Source: Saprospiraceae bacterium
Lineage (GTDB): Bacteria > Bacteroidota > Bacteroidia > Chitinophagales > Saprospiraceae
NCBI GenBank assembly: GCA_016719615.1
Contig: JADJYQ010000005.1
Coordinates: forward strand, 650,001 to 714,000
DNA length: 64,000 nt
Direction of reading: 5' to 3'
Of the stretch, positions 52,120 to 60,527 are shown piece by piece (position 1 is the first letter of the stretch; every line of letters starts with the position of its first letter). The notes beneath the pieces were generated by a model. That model was not told the DNA's origin, did not search any database, and saw nothing but the letters and a program-made list of their open reading frames with translations. The position numbers and the translations under genes were made by a program.

Positions 52120-52704
52120 ATTGATAGGTGAACGGACAACATTTTTGAAAATTTTCTGTGCTTCAAAATAGAGACTTAAACGCTCTAAAGCCTTATTTGC
52201 ATAATTAAAATAATGCTCAACTCATAAATAGTCTTAAGCACATCCCGAGTAAGTTTGGAGTATAAAATGGCAGATGATAAGCCTTCATTTAATAATTTTG
52301 ACTTTGAAAAAATTTGAATTCGGTTTTATATTAATTTTGGCTTCATTCCAAAAGCGATTATGGACTCAAAAAATCTGAAGATAACTTACCAACAATGAAT
52401 GATGAGTAATTTATACATTAATATTAAACATAATATAAAAAATACCCTTTTCGAGGGGGTACCAAAAACATATTCTTTCTAATTTTGTACCAGCCTAAGG
52501 GCATTCTATGTCCGCGCTAAACCAAGACTCATTCATCGATTATGCTAGCAGGGTCTGACTTGGTAAAAGCATTAGGTCGTTTTTATGATCCAATCAATCC
52601 TGAGCGTGATGCATGTCAGCACAAAGGTTGCTCTATTGTCCTTCCGGATTGTATTGGTTAGATATTTTAAACCTTTTTTTCACAATATTTTTTAAACCAA
52701 TACC
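52120..52704. promoter_or_regulatory. 585-bp upstream region of the exosortase cargo genes
   Basis: The upper half is featureless AT-rich DNA. At 52438-52461 AAAAAATACCCTTTTCGAGGGGGTA forms a CCC-GGG palindrome (TACCC-n7-GGGGGTA), and TAATTTTG at 52480-52487 is a good -7 element. The palindrome lies just where an activator would bind next to a promoter with no -33 TTTG. A 39-codon ORF (52542-52661) lies within the leader. Confidence 0.5.
52542..52661 (+). CDS. Doubtful 39-codon ORF in the cargo-gene leader
   Basis: ATG at 52542 opens a short frame (MLAGSDLVKALGRFYD... ending LPDCIG) that stops 43 bases before the next gene. It contains three Cys. It could be a leader peptide or a remnant; no homologue is recalled and the call is weak. 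Confidence 0.2.
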   Translation: MLAGSDLVKALGRFYDPINPERDACQHKGCSIVLPDCIG

Positions 52705-53085
52705 ATGAATAATTTAATTAAATTAATGGCATTTGTATGTTTGATTTTTACGATCAATACAGCCAATGCACAAAGATCGGCCACTGTTACACCAGATGGG
52801 CTTATCGTTTTGGATGCTACCTTGCAAGATTTAGCTCCTGAGTATGTTGCAAATCTTTCCAGATTCAATTTTACAAGCTTTCAAGAAGCTAACAATTACT
52901 TTTTTAAGTATATTGAAAAATCTGCTGGAAGAGGAATTACATTTTTATTTGATATCGCTAACCAAAAATTGATTATCAGCATCGATGTTGCTAATCAAGG
53001 TATGGTTCCTAGAGCAATCTCAAGACCAGTTAATGTAAACGATATCAATTACTATTTGAGAGCTGTTTACGAAGGCCGCATTTAA
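52705..53085 (+). CDS. Small secreted protein of the XrtH cargo unit
   Basis: A 126-residue protein with a clear signal peptide (IKLMAFVCLIFTINTANAQ). The mature 105 residues carry TPDGLIVLDATLQDLAPEYVANLSRF, a SFQEANNYFFKYIEK helix and a strand pair FLFDIANQKLIISIDV (in parts), with no Cys and no sorting signal. No family is recognised. It starts about 220 bases after a promoter and the IPTL-CTERM gene follows by 29 bases, so both are presumably made together. GCT/GTT-rich codon use suggests high expression, as in the gene that follows. Confidence 0.7.
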   Translation: MNNLIKLMAFVCLIFTINTANAQRSATVTPDGLIVLDATLQDLAPEYVANLSRFNFTSFQEANNYFFKYIEKSAGRGITFLFDIANQKLIISIDVANQGMVPRAISRPVNVNDINYYLRAVYEGRI

Positions 53086-53114
53086 TTCACCAATAATTAT
53101 TTAAACATAGAATC

Positions 53115-53837
53115 ATGAAAAAATTAGCTATATTATTTATACTTTTTTCTACCGGAGTGGTATTCGCTGGTGGAGGTGGAGGATCCATTTTCCCTATCAG
53201 AACCGCTATGAATGGTATGAAACCTGCTGCTTATAATTGCGATACCTTCAAATCAGGAGGTTTTACAGGACAAACAGGTGTGCCTTTAACAACAGGTGCT
53301 TCAGCTTGCCCAGGTGGTACTTGTACCAACCCAGGTTATTTTGCTCCTTACTGGGAAACTTACCAATTCCAAAACTTATTGTTAGCGCCTCAGTGTGTTA
53401 CCATTAACTGGACTGCTGCTGCTGTTGCTAACTGTAATATTACATTTGCTTATACTGGAACAGGCCCAATTTTATTATGGACTGCTGCAGGTGCTCCTTG
53501 TTATGCACCGCCTATCAATATGGGTTCTCCAGGTGCTGTATGTATGGGTACCAACGTAAGTTATTCACTTGAAATTCCAGAATGTGGTTCATTTACCATC
53601 TTCCTTGCGAACAACAACGGTGCAAGAAATACTTACGACTTAAGCATTTTCAATTCTGCCGGAGATCCTGCAGCTGTTGGTTGTTTAGGTTCAGAGTGTA
53701 AAAAACTCTTGACCATTGGTGGAACTCCAGTTCCTACAATGACTCAGTGGGGTTTATTCATCTTTGGTTTGCTTATTCTTACGTTTGCTTCTGTAGCGAT
53801 CTACAATTTCGCTCAGAGATCTACTGTTAAAGACTAG
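53115..53837 (+). CDS. IPTLxxWG-CTERM-like exosortase substrate, ten cysteines
   Basis: A 240-residue protein. The signal peptide (LAILFILFSTGVVFA) precedes a Gly-rich start (AGGGGGS). The mature domain has ten Cys (42, 65, 70, 94, 107, 129, 143, 157, 190, 195), an even number expected for disulfides. The C-terminus is a tripartite sorting signal: VPTMTQWG at 206-213, a hydrophobic helix (LFIFGLLILTFASVAIY), then the polar/basic tail NFAQRSTVKD. This is the form recognised by exosortase H, whose gene lies 735 bases downstream. The protein should be cleaved at the signal and passed to the surface or a modification step. The strongly biased codons (GCT, GGT, CCT) suggest high expression. Confidence 0.85.
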   Translation: MKKLAILFILFSTGVVFAGGGGGSIFPIRTAMNGMKPAAYNCDTFKSGGFTGQTGVPLTTGASACPGGTCTNPGYFAPYWETYQFQNLLLAPQCVTINWTAAAVANCNITFAYTGTGPILLWTAAGAPCYAPPINMGSPGAVCMGTNVSYSLEIPECGSFTIFLANNNGARNTYDLSIFNSAGDPAAVGCLGSECKKLLTIGGTPVPTMTQWGLFIFGLLILTFASVAIYNFAQRSTVKD

Positions 53838-53854
53838 TTGTTAAATCAATCTAT

Positions 53855-53890
53855 AAAAAAAGGGCGGTGTTTTACATCGCCCTTTTTTTT
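53855..53890 (+). terminator. Rho-independent terminator of the exosortase cargo unit
   Basis: AAAAAAAGGGCGgTG pairs with CAtCGCCCTTTTTTT around a 5-nt loop, followed by a T run. With A and T tracts on both sides it may work in both directions. It separates the cargo genes from xrtH. Confidence 0.92.
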
Positions 53891-54275
53891 TACCAATTCT
53901 GAGATGCTGATGACATTTTCTTGAGACTTCGCATGCCATTTCTTTGGTGTCTCGTATATATTGGCCCTGCTCTGCGTAGTCTCCTCCCGCTTTATTAGTG
54001 TAAAATATACACGCCAAATTTTTTCAAAGCGGGATACGCTGGGGCGAAAGGAAAACTCTGTTTTCCGAACAGAAGATGAATCGATTTATCATTTATCCAT
54101 AATAAAAAGCATTTTCATGTCGGAAATACCAACCACCAACTCCAGTCATCAGCAAGTTATTGTTAAAAGAGGCTCCTTCATGTCGGGGCATCTATCAACT
54201 ATCAACTATCAACTATCAACCATCCACCTTCCCCATTCACAAGAAACCTATTAACTTTGTAGCTTAAATTATAAA
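53891..54275. other. 385-bp region with a heptamer array and a promoter
   Basis: An open frame at 53961-54254 crosses this region but has no recognisable product and runs through simple sequence, so I do not call it a gene. Four copies of TATCAAC (54193-54220) are the inverse of the GTTGATA array at 27134-27161. The -7 element TAACTTTG lies at 54252-54259, 16 bases before the next ATG. Confidence 0.6.
54252..54259 (+). promoter_or_regulatory. -7 promoter element for the xrtH operon
   Basis: TAACTTTG fits TAnnTTTG and lies 16 bases before the ATG of the small membrane protein. No -33 TTTG is seen at 19 bases. Confidence 0.5.
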
Positions 54276-54470
54276 ATGCTGCATTTTCCATTTGATCGCA
54301 ATGTATTTGATAAAGCCTTCTTGATTGCTTGCGTTCTGGCCGTTGTTGGTTGGGTCCTCATATATTTGATCTGGGGAGAATATACAACCGCCGACATTAT
54401 TTGTATGATTGTAACAGTGCCCATATTAGCTTATTTTATTCACGTCTTACTCCTTTTCAATAAGCAATAA
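54276..54470 (+). CDS. Small two-helix membrane protein upstream of xrtH
   Basis: A 64-residue protein with two membrane helices (AFLIACVLAVVGWVLIYLIW and IICMIVTVPILAYFIHVLLLF, cited in part) joined by the polar GEYTTAD. It has a fitting promoter and precedes xrtH by 101 bases. No family is recognised. Whether it belongs to the sorting system is inferred from position only. Confidence 0.55.
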   Translation: MLHFPFDRNVFDKAFLIACVLAVVGWVLIYLIWGEYTTADIICMIVTVPILAYFIHVLLLFNKQ

Positions 54471-54571
54471 TTTATTGGGATTTTATCGTTCAAAAGCAGG
54501 AAAGAGCTCTTAAAATATGAAGTCAAATTTGAATACCAACAGTTTTAAATTATAACACGAAATCATTTAAT

Positions 54572-55096
54572 ATGTCTGCATTAAAAATCTGGTGGAATTC
54601 CAAATCTCCTATATTCAGATTTCTATCGGCTTTTATTCTGCTGATGTCTTTGTTTTACATTTTTTATTATTCTCCTTTTTACGAAAATTATATCATGGGT
54701 CCCTTGTTGAATAAACAAGCTTATCTTTCCAATATACTGCTGAATTGGATGCAGTTTAAAACGGAAACAATGGAAGATAATATTGTTGGTGATGAATTCA
54801 GAGTCAGCATTAAAAATGGTTGCGATGGTATCGAAGCAACTGCTTTGTATATATGCGCTATCATCACTTTTCCATTTGTGGCCTGGAAGCATAAATTGAA
54901 AGGTTTATTTTATGGTCTTTTGGTTTTGTCAACACTCAATTTATTCCGAATCGCAGGTCTCTATATTGCCGGGGTGCATTGGAAAAATGGATTTGAATTC
55001 TTACATCTGCATGGCGGGGTCATCATTTTTACTTTGATCGCTATTCTGATGTGGTTGGTTTGGATCGCTCAGGTTAAAAAACATATGGAACAGTAG
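54572..55096 (+). CDS. xrtH: Exosortase H (IPTLxxWG-CTERM-specific)
   Basis: A 174-residue polytopic protein, the short form typical of XrtH. The exosortase active-site set is complete: Cys84 in the conserved KNGCDGIEATALYI, Arg126 in LNLFRIAGLYIAG, and His145 in FLHLHGGVIIF, which fits H-x3-G-x3-F. Hydrophobic helices surround these residues (residues about 17-34, 90-105, 110-135, 145-168). Exosortases cleave C-terminal PEP-CTERM-like sorting signals on the outer face of the inner membrane, and XrtH acts on IPTLxxWG signals like that of the 53115-53837 product. The associated membrane protein starts one base after its stop. Confidence 0.9.
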   Translation: MSALKIWWNSKSPIFRFLSAFILLMSLFYIFYYSPFYENYIMGPLLNKQAYLSNILLNWMQFKTETMEDNIVGDEFRVSIKNGCDGIEATALYICAIITFPFVAWKHKLKGLFYGLLVLSTLNLFRIAGLYIAGVHWKNGFEFLHLHGGVIIFTLIAILMWLVWIAQVKKHMEQ

Positions 55097-55097
55097 T

Positions 55098-55754
55098 ATG
55101 AAAGAAATCCTCAAGTTTCTGTTACTCTTTTTAGGGGTTTATGCCATCGTCATTTTCCTCCAAAGTTTTCATCCTGTGCAATCAGCCATTCAATACTCTT
55201 TTAGGTCTTCTATAGAGTTATTCTTGAAGGCCTCTTTCCCAAAGGCATACATCGAAACGCAGAATTATCAGGATGCAGCCGGAAATTTTGATTCAAATAT
55301 TTTTTACCTGAGGTACGGAAACCCGGAAGTTATTCAGGCAGAGCATGATTTTGCACGCAAAAATCAAATGAAAGAATACAAGATTTCAAGTCATTCTATT
55401 CAATTGTACATTTTTCAACTTTTTACGGTCCCACTTGCATTTCTAATCGCGCTGTTTGTAGCCAGCCCTATGCTTTGGAAACCAAAACTGAAATATCTCC
55501 TTTTGAGTTTGACCATAATGTCTCTCATCATTCTTTTAAAAGTCAATTTGCTTACCTTATACAATATGAACATCTCAAAAATCGGAGTTTATACCCTTGC
55601 GACCGAAGACCTTACATGGGTGTTCCGATTGATCTCCATGTTGACTTTGGGTTTTAGTATTATGATCTGTTTTATATTATGGCTGCTCTTCGGATTCAGG
55701 AATAGTCGTTTTGCACTAATTGTCAATTCCTTTTTAAAAAGTTTACAAACATGA
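55098..55754 (+). CDS. Exosortase H-associated membrane protein
   Basis: A 218-residue protein with an N-terminal helix (LLLFLGVYAIVIFLQSF), a soluble loop at about 30-105 with AFPKAYIETQNYQDAAGNFD-like sequence (short: YIETQNYQDAAG), and four further helices (LYIFQLFTVPLAFLIALFV, YLLLSLTIMSLIILLKV, WVFRLISMLTLGFSIMICFILW). It matches the membrane protein that regularly follows xrtH and is absent elsewhere. It starts one base after the xrtH stop and overlaps the next gene by 4. Its role in processing is not known; it could present the substrate or transfer the cleaved product. Confidence 0.78.
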   Translation: MKEILKFLLLFLGVYAIVIFLQSFHPVQSAIQYSFRSSIELFLKASFPKAYIETQNYQDAAGNFDSNIFYLRYGNPEVIQAEHDFARKNQMKEYKISSHSIQLYIFQLFTVPLAFLIALFVASPMLWKPKLKYLLLSLTIMSLIILLKVNLLTLYNMNISKIGVYTLATEDLTWVFRLISMLTLGFSIMICFILWLLFGFRNSRFALIVNSFLKSLQT

Positions 55755-56296
55755 TTCGCTATTGTATATGTCTGCTAAGTTTATTTATTACCATCGCTTG
55801 CTCAAGAAAAGCAACAGAATGGACAGATCTCAAATCTGGCGATTGCGAGAATCTCACTTATGGCCGAATAGACGCCAAGAGGTTATTGACGGATGAAGAC
55901 ATTCAACAACTTAAAAAAGATGGATTGCGAATCCTGGAGTTTGTATTGGAAAATCAGTATCTGGGTAGCTGGGAACAAAAGTGGAATCATCGTTCCTTAG
56001 ATAAAACACCTGTTAAATCGCTCATTGCATTTGAGTCCAAAGAAAAATTGGCATCGGGTATGCAGTTAGATCAATTAAAAACTTTGAGCAATACTACAGG
56101 TCAAGCCATGGTACTCATTCAAACGCTGGCACCGGTGGATTCTATGGAGATCAAGCAATTTGGCAAAGTTTTATTTCACAAGGACCATTTTTACAGATTG
56201 GTGGTAGCAAATCACAAGTTGCCTGAATTATTAGATTATCCTTGCCTCAGGTTGATGAGTATCGTTAAAGAAAATTACGATCCCGATAAGAAGTAA
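55751..56296 (+). CDS. Lipoprotein at the end of the xrtH operon
   Basis: A 181-residue protein with lipobox ITIAC after a hydrophobic core (CICLLSLFITIAC), so lipidation at about Cys17. The mature part is alpha/beta and charged (LTDEDIQQLKKDGLRILEFV, LDQLKTLSNTTGQAMVLIQ) without known motifs. Translation overlaps the XrtH-associated protein by 4 bases, which implies shared function. No function can be assigned from sequence. Confidence 0.65.
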   Translation: MIRYCICLLSLFITIACSRKATEWTDLKSGDCENLTYGRIDAKRLLTDEDIQQLKKDGLRILEFVLENQYLGSWEQKWNHRSLDKTPVKSLIAFESKEKLASGMQLDQLKTLSNTTGQAMVLIQTLAPVDSMEIKQFGKVLFHKDHFYRLVVANHKLPELLDYPCLRLMSIVKENYDPDKK

Positions 56297-56390
56297 GCTA
56301 ACAAGTTTAGTCCCTTACACCGCTGCTATTTGTTAAAGTATCTTTCAAAATGCCTGAGATGTTTATATTCGTAGCTTATTTAAGCTGCAA

Positions 56391-59300
56391 ATGAAAAAAA
56401 TATCGATAGTTCTCAGTTTTAGCTTCCTGGTTTTATCCAATGCTTTGTTTGCCCAACAAACACCCACCGTTTATTGGCACAATGGTTTGCATTTTTCTGA
56501 AAGAGATCGCACAGAAGGATTGTCCTTTTTTGCATCTGAATTATGGGATCAACACTATTATCGCTTATTATCATTTGATCATGTATTATCTGCAGTTGAG
56601 CAACAATTTTTGTCCAATCAAGGAATTGAAATATTGGAGTATGTGCCGGAGCAAACTTATTTATGCAGAATTAAACAAGAAGTATCAAGATCTGCCTTAG
56701 ATTTAAAAGGCTTGACGGCCTGTTTCCGATTGTCAGCTGCTCACAAATTGTCGAGAAACTTATTGTATGGAAATGAATGCCAAAAAATAGGCGAATCTTC
56801 AAAAATTGTCATACAGTTTCTTCAAAATACATTGACTCCAAGCTGTGTAAATTTGTTAAAATCCCATTCGATCCAATTGGGGAAATTTTATTCCAGCAGT
56901 GACATAACTTATGCTCAGGTAAATGACATGCAATTGAAATGGCTGGCCGAACAATCGTTCGTTAAGTTTTTAGATTGCGAGTCCTTACCGGGTGTTCCTG
57001 AAGATCGCGAAGGTCAAAGTCTGCACAGGGTTAATATGCTTACCGCCAATGGAGCAGAAAACATATTTTTGGATGGTGCGGGTGTAAAAGTGATGGTTCG
57101 CGACGATGGCTTTGTAGGGCCGCATATTGATTTTCAGGGCAGAATTACCAATGACGTGCTGGCAGATGTAGGTACACATGGAGATGGAGTTTCAGGGGTG
57201 TTGACCGGAGCCGGTAACTACGATCCATTAGTTATAGGAATGGCTCCCGGTGCAGAATTGTTTGTCATTAACTATCAGCCTGATTTTTTGGACAACACTT
57301 TGCCTTATCATCAAAATGAAGGAGTAGTCATCACGAATTCATCATATAGCAATGGTTGTAATGTGGGTTATACTCTCGAAGCCCAAATTGTCGATAAGCA
57401 ACTATTTGAAAACAGAGAACTTCTCCATGTTTTTTCTGCGGGCAATTCCAATAATTCAGATTGTGGCTATGGAGCCGGAAACCAATGGGGGAATGTTACA
57501 GGCGGGCATAAAATTGGTAAAAACTGTTTAACCGTAGCAAACCTGAGATTGGATGGCACACTTGAATCAAGTTCATCAAGAGGTCCAACCCGCGATCGGA
57601 GATTAAAACCTGAGATTTCAGCGAGAGGGACCAATCAATTATCAACCGCTCCGGACAACGGTACACTCGTTTTTGGAGGGACTTCCGCAGCGGCACCCGG
57701 CGTTGCCGGAGTTTGCGCGCTTTTGTACCAGGCCTATAAAAATTTTAATGGCGGTCAAAATCCCGAGTCTGCATTGATTAAAGCGGCTGTTATGAATACC
57801 GCTACAGACATTGGAACCCTGGGACCCGATTACCAATTTGGATTCGGGGTGATCAATGCCTATAGAGCTTTTAAACTCATAGAAAGCAAACGCTATCAAA
57901 AAATGAAAATCGCGCAAGGGCAAAAATTGGAATACAAAATAAATATTCCTGCGAATACAGCACTTGCTAAAATTATGATTTACTGGCCGGAAAAAGAAGC
58001 CTCTTTATTAGCTTCTAAAGCGCTTATAAACGATTTGGATTGCATCGTAACAGATCCAAGTGGTACGCAAATAAAACCCTGGGTATTGGATCCTAGCCCC
58101 AATGCAGCTACTTTGGCTGCAGGTGCATCCAAAGGAACCGACACCTTAAATAATTTTGAACAGGTAGAAATCCTAGCACCGACTTCTGGTGAGTATATTC
58201 TTAAAATCGATGGCAAATTTATTCCATCCAACGAAGTAGATCTTTTTATCCTTTATGAGTTTGAAGATCGCGAATTGCGATTGACTTACCCCATAGGTGG
58301 AGAGCAATTTAATATTACTGAATCCAGCCAAATTCATTTTACAGCCTATGGTTCAGACAGTATTTATATTTCACTATCTACCAATGGTGGAATCCATTGG
58401 TCTGAAATAGATAGGAAAGCAGCAGGGGCAAGGTTGAGTAATTTTGTGATCCCCAATAATGTTTCAAGCGATTCTTGTTTGATACATATTCGTCAAGGTC
58501 TTCATACGGTACAAAGTGATTTTTTCACAATTACCAGCGGTGTTCAGGGATTTCAAGTAAGCAAGTATTGTCCAAATGAACTGGAACTTAGTTGGAATAG
58601 ATCTGCTAAGGATAGTTTTTTAATCTACCAATTGGGAGAAAAATATATGGAGCCTGCCGGCATCAGTTCAGCAACAACTCTTACACTACCAAATAACAAT
58701 CCAAGAGCCAAAAAGTGGTTTTCAATTTCCGGATATGAAGGCACAGCACTGAGTAGAAGGGAATTGGCCATAGCAAGTCCTGACACCCTGATCGGTTGCA
58801 ATATTCATACAGATTTGGGTCTTGACATTTCGGCGAATACAACTTCAAGCTATTACACCTGCGATGAAGCTTATGTTTCGCCGGTATTCAAAATTATCAA
58901 TAGAAGTACCACCCCAATTGATGAATTTACCATTTATGCGCAATCAGACAATGGCCTTGTTTCCGAAACATATGCATTAAGTATTGCTCCATACGATACT
59001 TTGGAGCTAAAATTTGAAAAGGGAATTTTCGTAACCGGCACGCAGCAAAAAGTGATCATAGCGTGGGTCGAACACTTCGGCGATCAAAACCCCTACAACG
59101 ATACTTTGGATGTGACTGTTGATTTGATTCAGCTCCCGGAAAAAACAGGCAGCTATCCTATGGTAGAAGAATTTGTTGCAAGCAGCTTCCCTTCAAATTG
59201 GTTGCTCCAAAATCCTCTAGATAATTCTACTTGGAATACCGTACGCGCCCAAAACAGAAAGGGAATTTTAGACAATGTTTTGTTGTTTGACAATCCGAAT

Positions 59301-60425
59301 CAGGTATACAGAAATCAACCCATTGTCATTACATCGAAAATAGCTGATTTATCTACAGCAGTAGAACCCTATTTATATTTGGATTTTGCACATCATTCTT
59401 TTTCAACCAGTATTTATCAGGATAGTTTCCGGATCGTGGTTAAAGAAGTTTGCGGAACTACACATCTCGAGAAGGAATGTTTATCAGGTCGCTCATTGGA
59501 AATTAAAACACATGAAGCGACGCCCACGATGAACTGGACTCCAGTAGATACTTCCTGGTATTGGCTGGCTTACGATCTTTCTGAATTTAAGGGTAAAAAA
59601 GTAGTGGTAGAGTTCCAGATTTTAAGAGGTCATAACAATCGCACGGCCATTGATAAAGTAGAGATCCGGGAGAAATATCCTGAAACAGGAACCGCCGATT
59701 TTACTTTGGATCCTAATCCAGGATGTTATAGTAAACAAATTCGTTTAACTCCAACAAGCGATCTCCAGAACCCTAGATATTACTTTGATGCAGGTTTAGG
59801 CGGAAACCCGCGCTATCTTGATGGTCCTGGACCACATCAAACGAGGTACACCCTTCAGGGAGATAAAAGAATTGCCATGCACGTAAAATCTGATCTGTCC
59901 AATGATGCGATCACGATTAAAAGACTTTCATTGGCAAATGCAGTTTCAATCAATTATACCTGGTCTATTGTTTCCGGAAGAACCGTGCAGTTTAAAAACA
60001 ATTCCAGCAATGGAGAAACTTATTTATGGACTTTTGGCGACGGACAAACTTCTACCGAATTCAACCCGGTCCATACCTATGATTCTGCCAAAATTTATAA
60101 GGTAAAACTCACCATCACCAATCCCTGTGGAACTTATAATCGAACTATTGAGGTCGATCTGACCATCACCGGAACAAATGATCCGAAAGCAAAAAACGGG
60201 GTGGATGTTTATCCGAATCCTACCACAGATTTGCTTACCATTAGTTCGGCATCGCCCCTGGAAACCATTGCCATCATGGACTTAAACGGAAAACTGATAC
60301 ATGAACTAACAAACGTTCGTTCGTATGAAAAAACAATTTCCCTGGCGGGATGGACAGCAGGATTTTATCAACTAACAATTGTTAACAAAAAAGGAACAAC
60401 CAGGACCAATTTTCAGAAAATGTAA
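56391..60425 (+). CDS. S8 family subtilisin-like peptidase with PKD and T9SS type A sorting domains
   Basis: A 1344-residue secreted protease. The signal peptide (IVLSFSFLVLSNALFA) and a pro-region of about 200 residues precede the S8 domain, whose triad is Asp238 in VRDDG, His264 in GTHGDGV and Ser432 in GGTSAAAPG. A P-domain-like and several beta-sandwich domains follow, then a PKD domain near 1211 (LWTFGDGQTSTEF) and a C-terminal type A sorting domain (DVYPNPTTDLLTI, ending RTNFQKM). It is exported by T9SS and attached to or released from the surface. It should degrade proteins outside the cell. No other gene shares its transcript. Confidence 0.93.
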   Translation: MKKISIVLSFSFLVLSNALFAQQTPTVYWHNGLHFSERDRTEGLSFFASELWDQHYYRLLSFDHVLSAVEQQFLSNQGIEILEYVPEQTYLCRIKQEVSRSALDLKGLTACFRLSAAHKLSRNLLYGNECQKIGESSKIVIQFLQNTLTPSCVNLLKSHSIQLGKFYSSSDITYAQVNDMQLKWLAEQSFVKFLDCESLPGVPEDREGQSLHRVNMLTANGAENIFLDGAGVKVMVRDDGFVGPHIDFQGRITNDVLADVGTHGDGVSGVLTGAGNYDPLVIGMAPGAELFVINYQPDFLDNTLPYHQNEGVVITNSSYSNGCNVGYTLEAQIVDKQLFENRELLHVFSAGNSNNSDCGYGAGNQWGNVTGGHKIGKNCLTVANLRLDGTLESSSSRGPTRDRRLKPEISARGTNQLSTAPDNGTLVFGGTSAAAPGVAGVCALLYQAYKNFNGGQNPESALIKAAVMNTATDIGTLGPDYQFGFGVINAYRAFKLIESKRYQKMKIAQGQKLEYKINIPANTALAKIMIYWPEKEASLLASKALINDLDCIVTDPSGTQIKPWVLDPSPNAATLAAGASKGTDTLNNFEQVEILAPTSGEYILKIDGKFIPSNEVDLFILYEFEDRELRLTYPIGGEQFNITESSQIHFTAYGSDSIYISLSTNGGIHWSEIDRKAAGARLSNFVIPNNVSSDSCLIHIRQGLHTVQSDFFTITSGVQGFQVSKYCPNELELSWNRSAKDSFLIYQLGEKYMEPAGISSATTLTLPNNNPRAKKWFSISGYEGTALSRRELAIASPDTLIGCNIHTDLGLDISANTTSSYYTCDEAYVSPVFKIINRSTTPIDEFTIYAQSDNGLVSETYALSIAPYDTLELKFEKGIFVTGTQQKVIIAWVEHFGDQNPYNDTLDVTVDLIQLPEKTGSYPMVEEFVASSFPSNWLLQNPLDNSTWNTVRAQNRKGILDNVLLFDNPNQVYRNQPIVITSKIADLSTAVEPYLYLDFAHHSFSTSIYQDSFRIVVKEVCGTTHLEKECLSGRSLEIKTHEATPTMNWTPVDTSWYWLAYDLSEFKGKKVVVEFQILRGHNNRTAIDKVEIREKYPETGTADFTLDPNPGCYSKQIRLTPTSDLQNPRYYFDAGLGGNPRYLDGPGPHQTRYTLQGDKRIAMHVKSDLSNDAITIKRLSLANAVSINYTWSIVSGRTVQFKNNSSNGETYLWTFGDGQTSTEFNPVHTYDSAKIYKVKLTITNPCGTYNRTIEVDLTITGTNDPKAKNGVDVYPNPTTDLLTISSASPLETIAIMDLNGKLIHELTNVRSYEKTISLAGWTAGFYQLTIVNKKGTTRTNFQKM

Positions 60426-60527
60426 TTTATACCGCATGCTTTTTCGGAAAAATGCTGCGTTATCAAATGCAGCTGTAAATTACTTATGGAAGAACATTCG
60501 TTAGGTACATCGATAACTTAAGCGCTT

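Noticed and set aside
53961..54254. 97-codon open frame between the substrate and the xrtH operon
   Set aside because: It runs through simple TATCAAC repeats, has no domain, signal or codon bias, and ends just before a good promoter. Judged non-coding.
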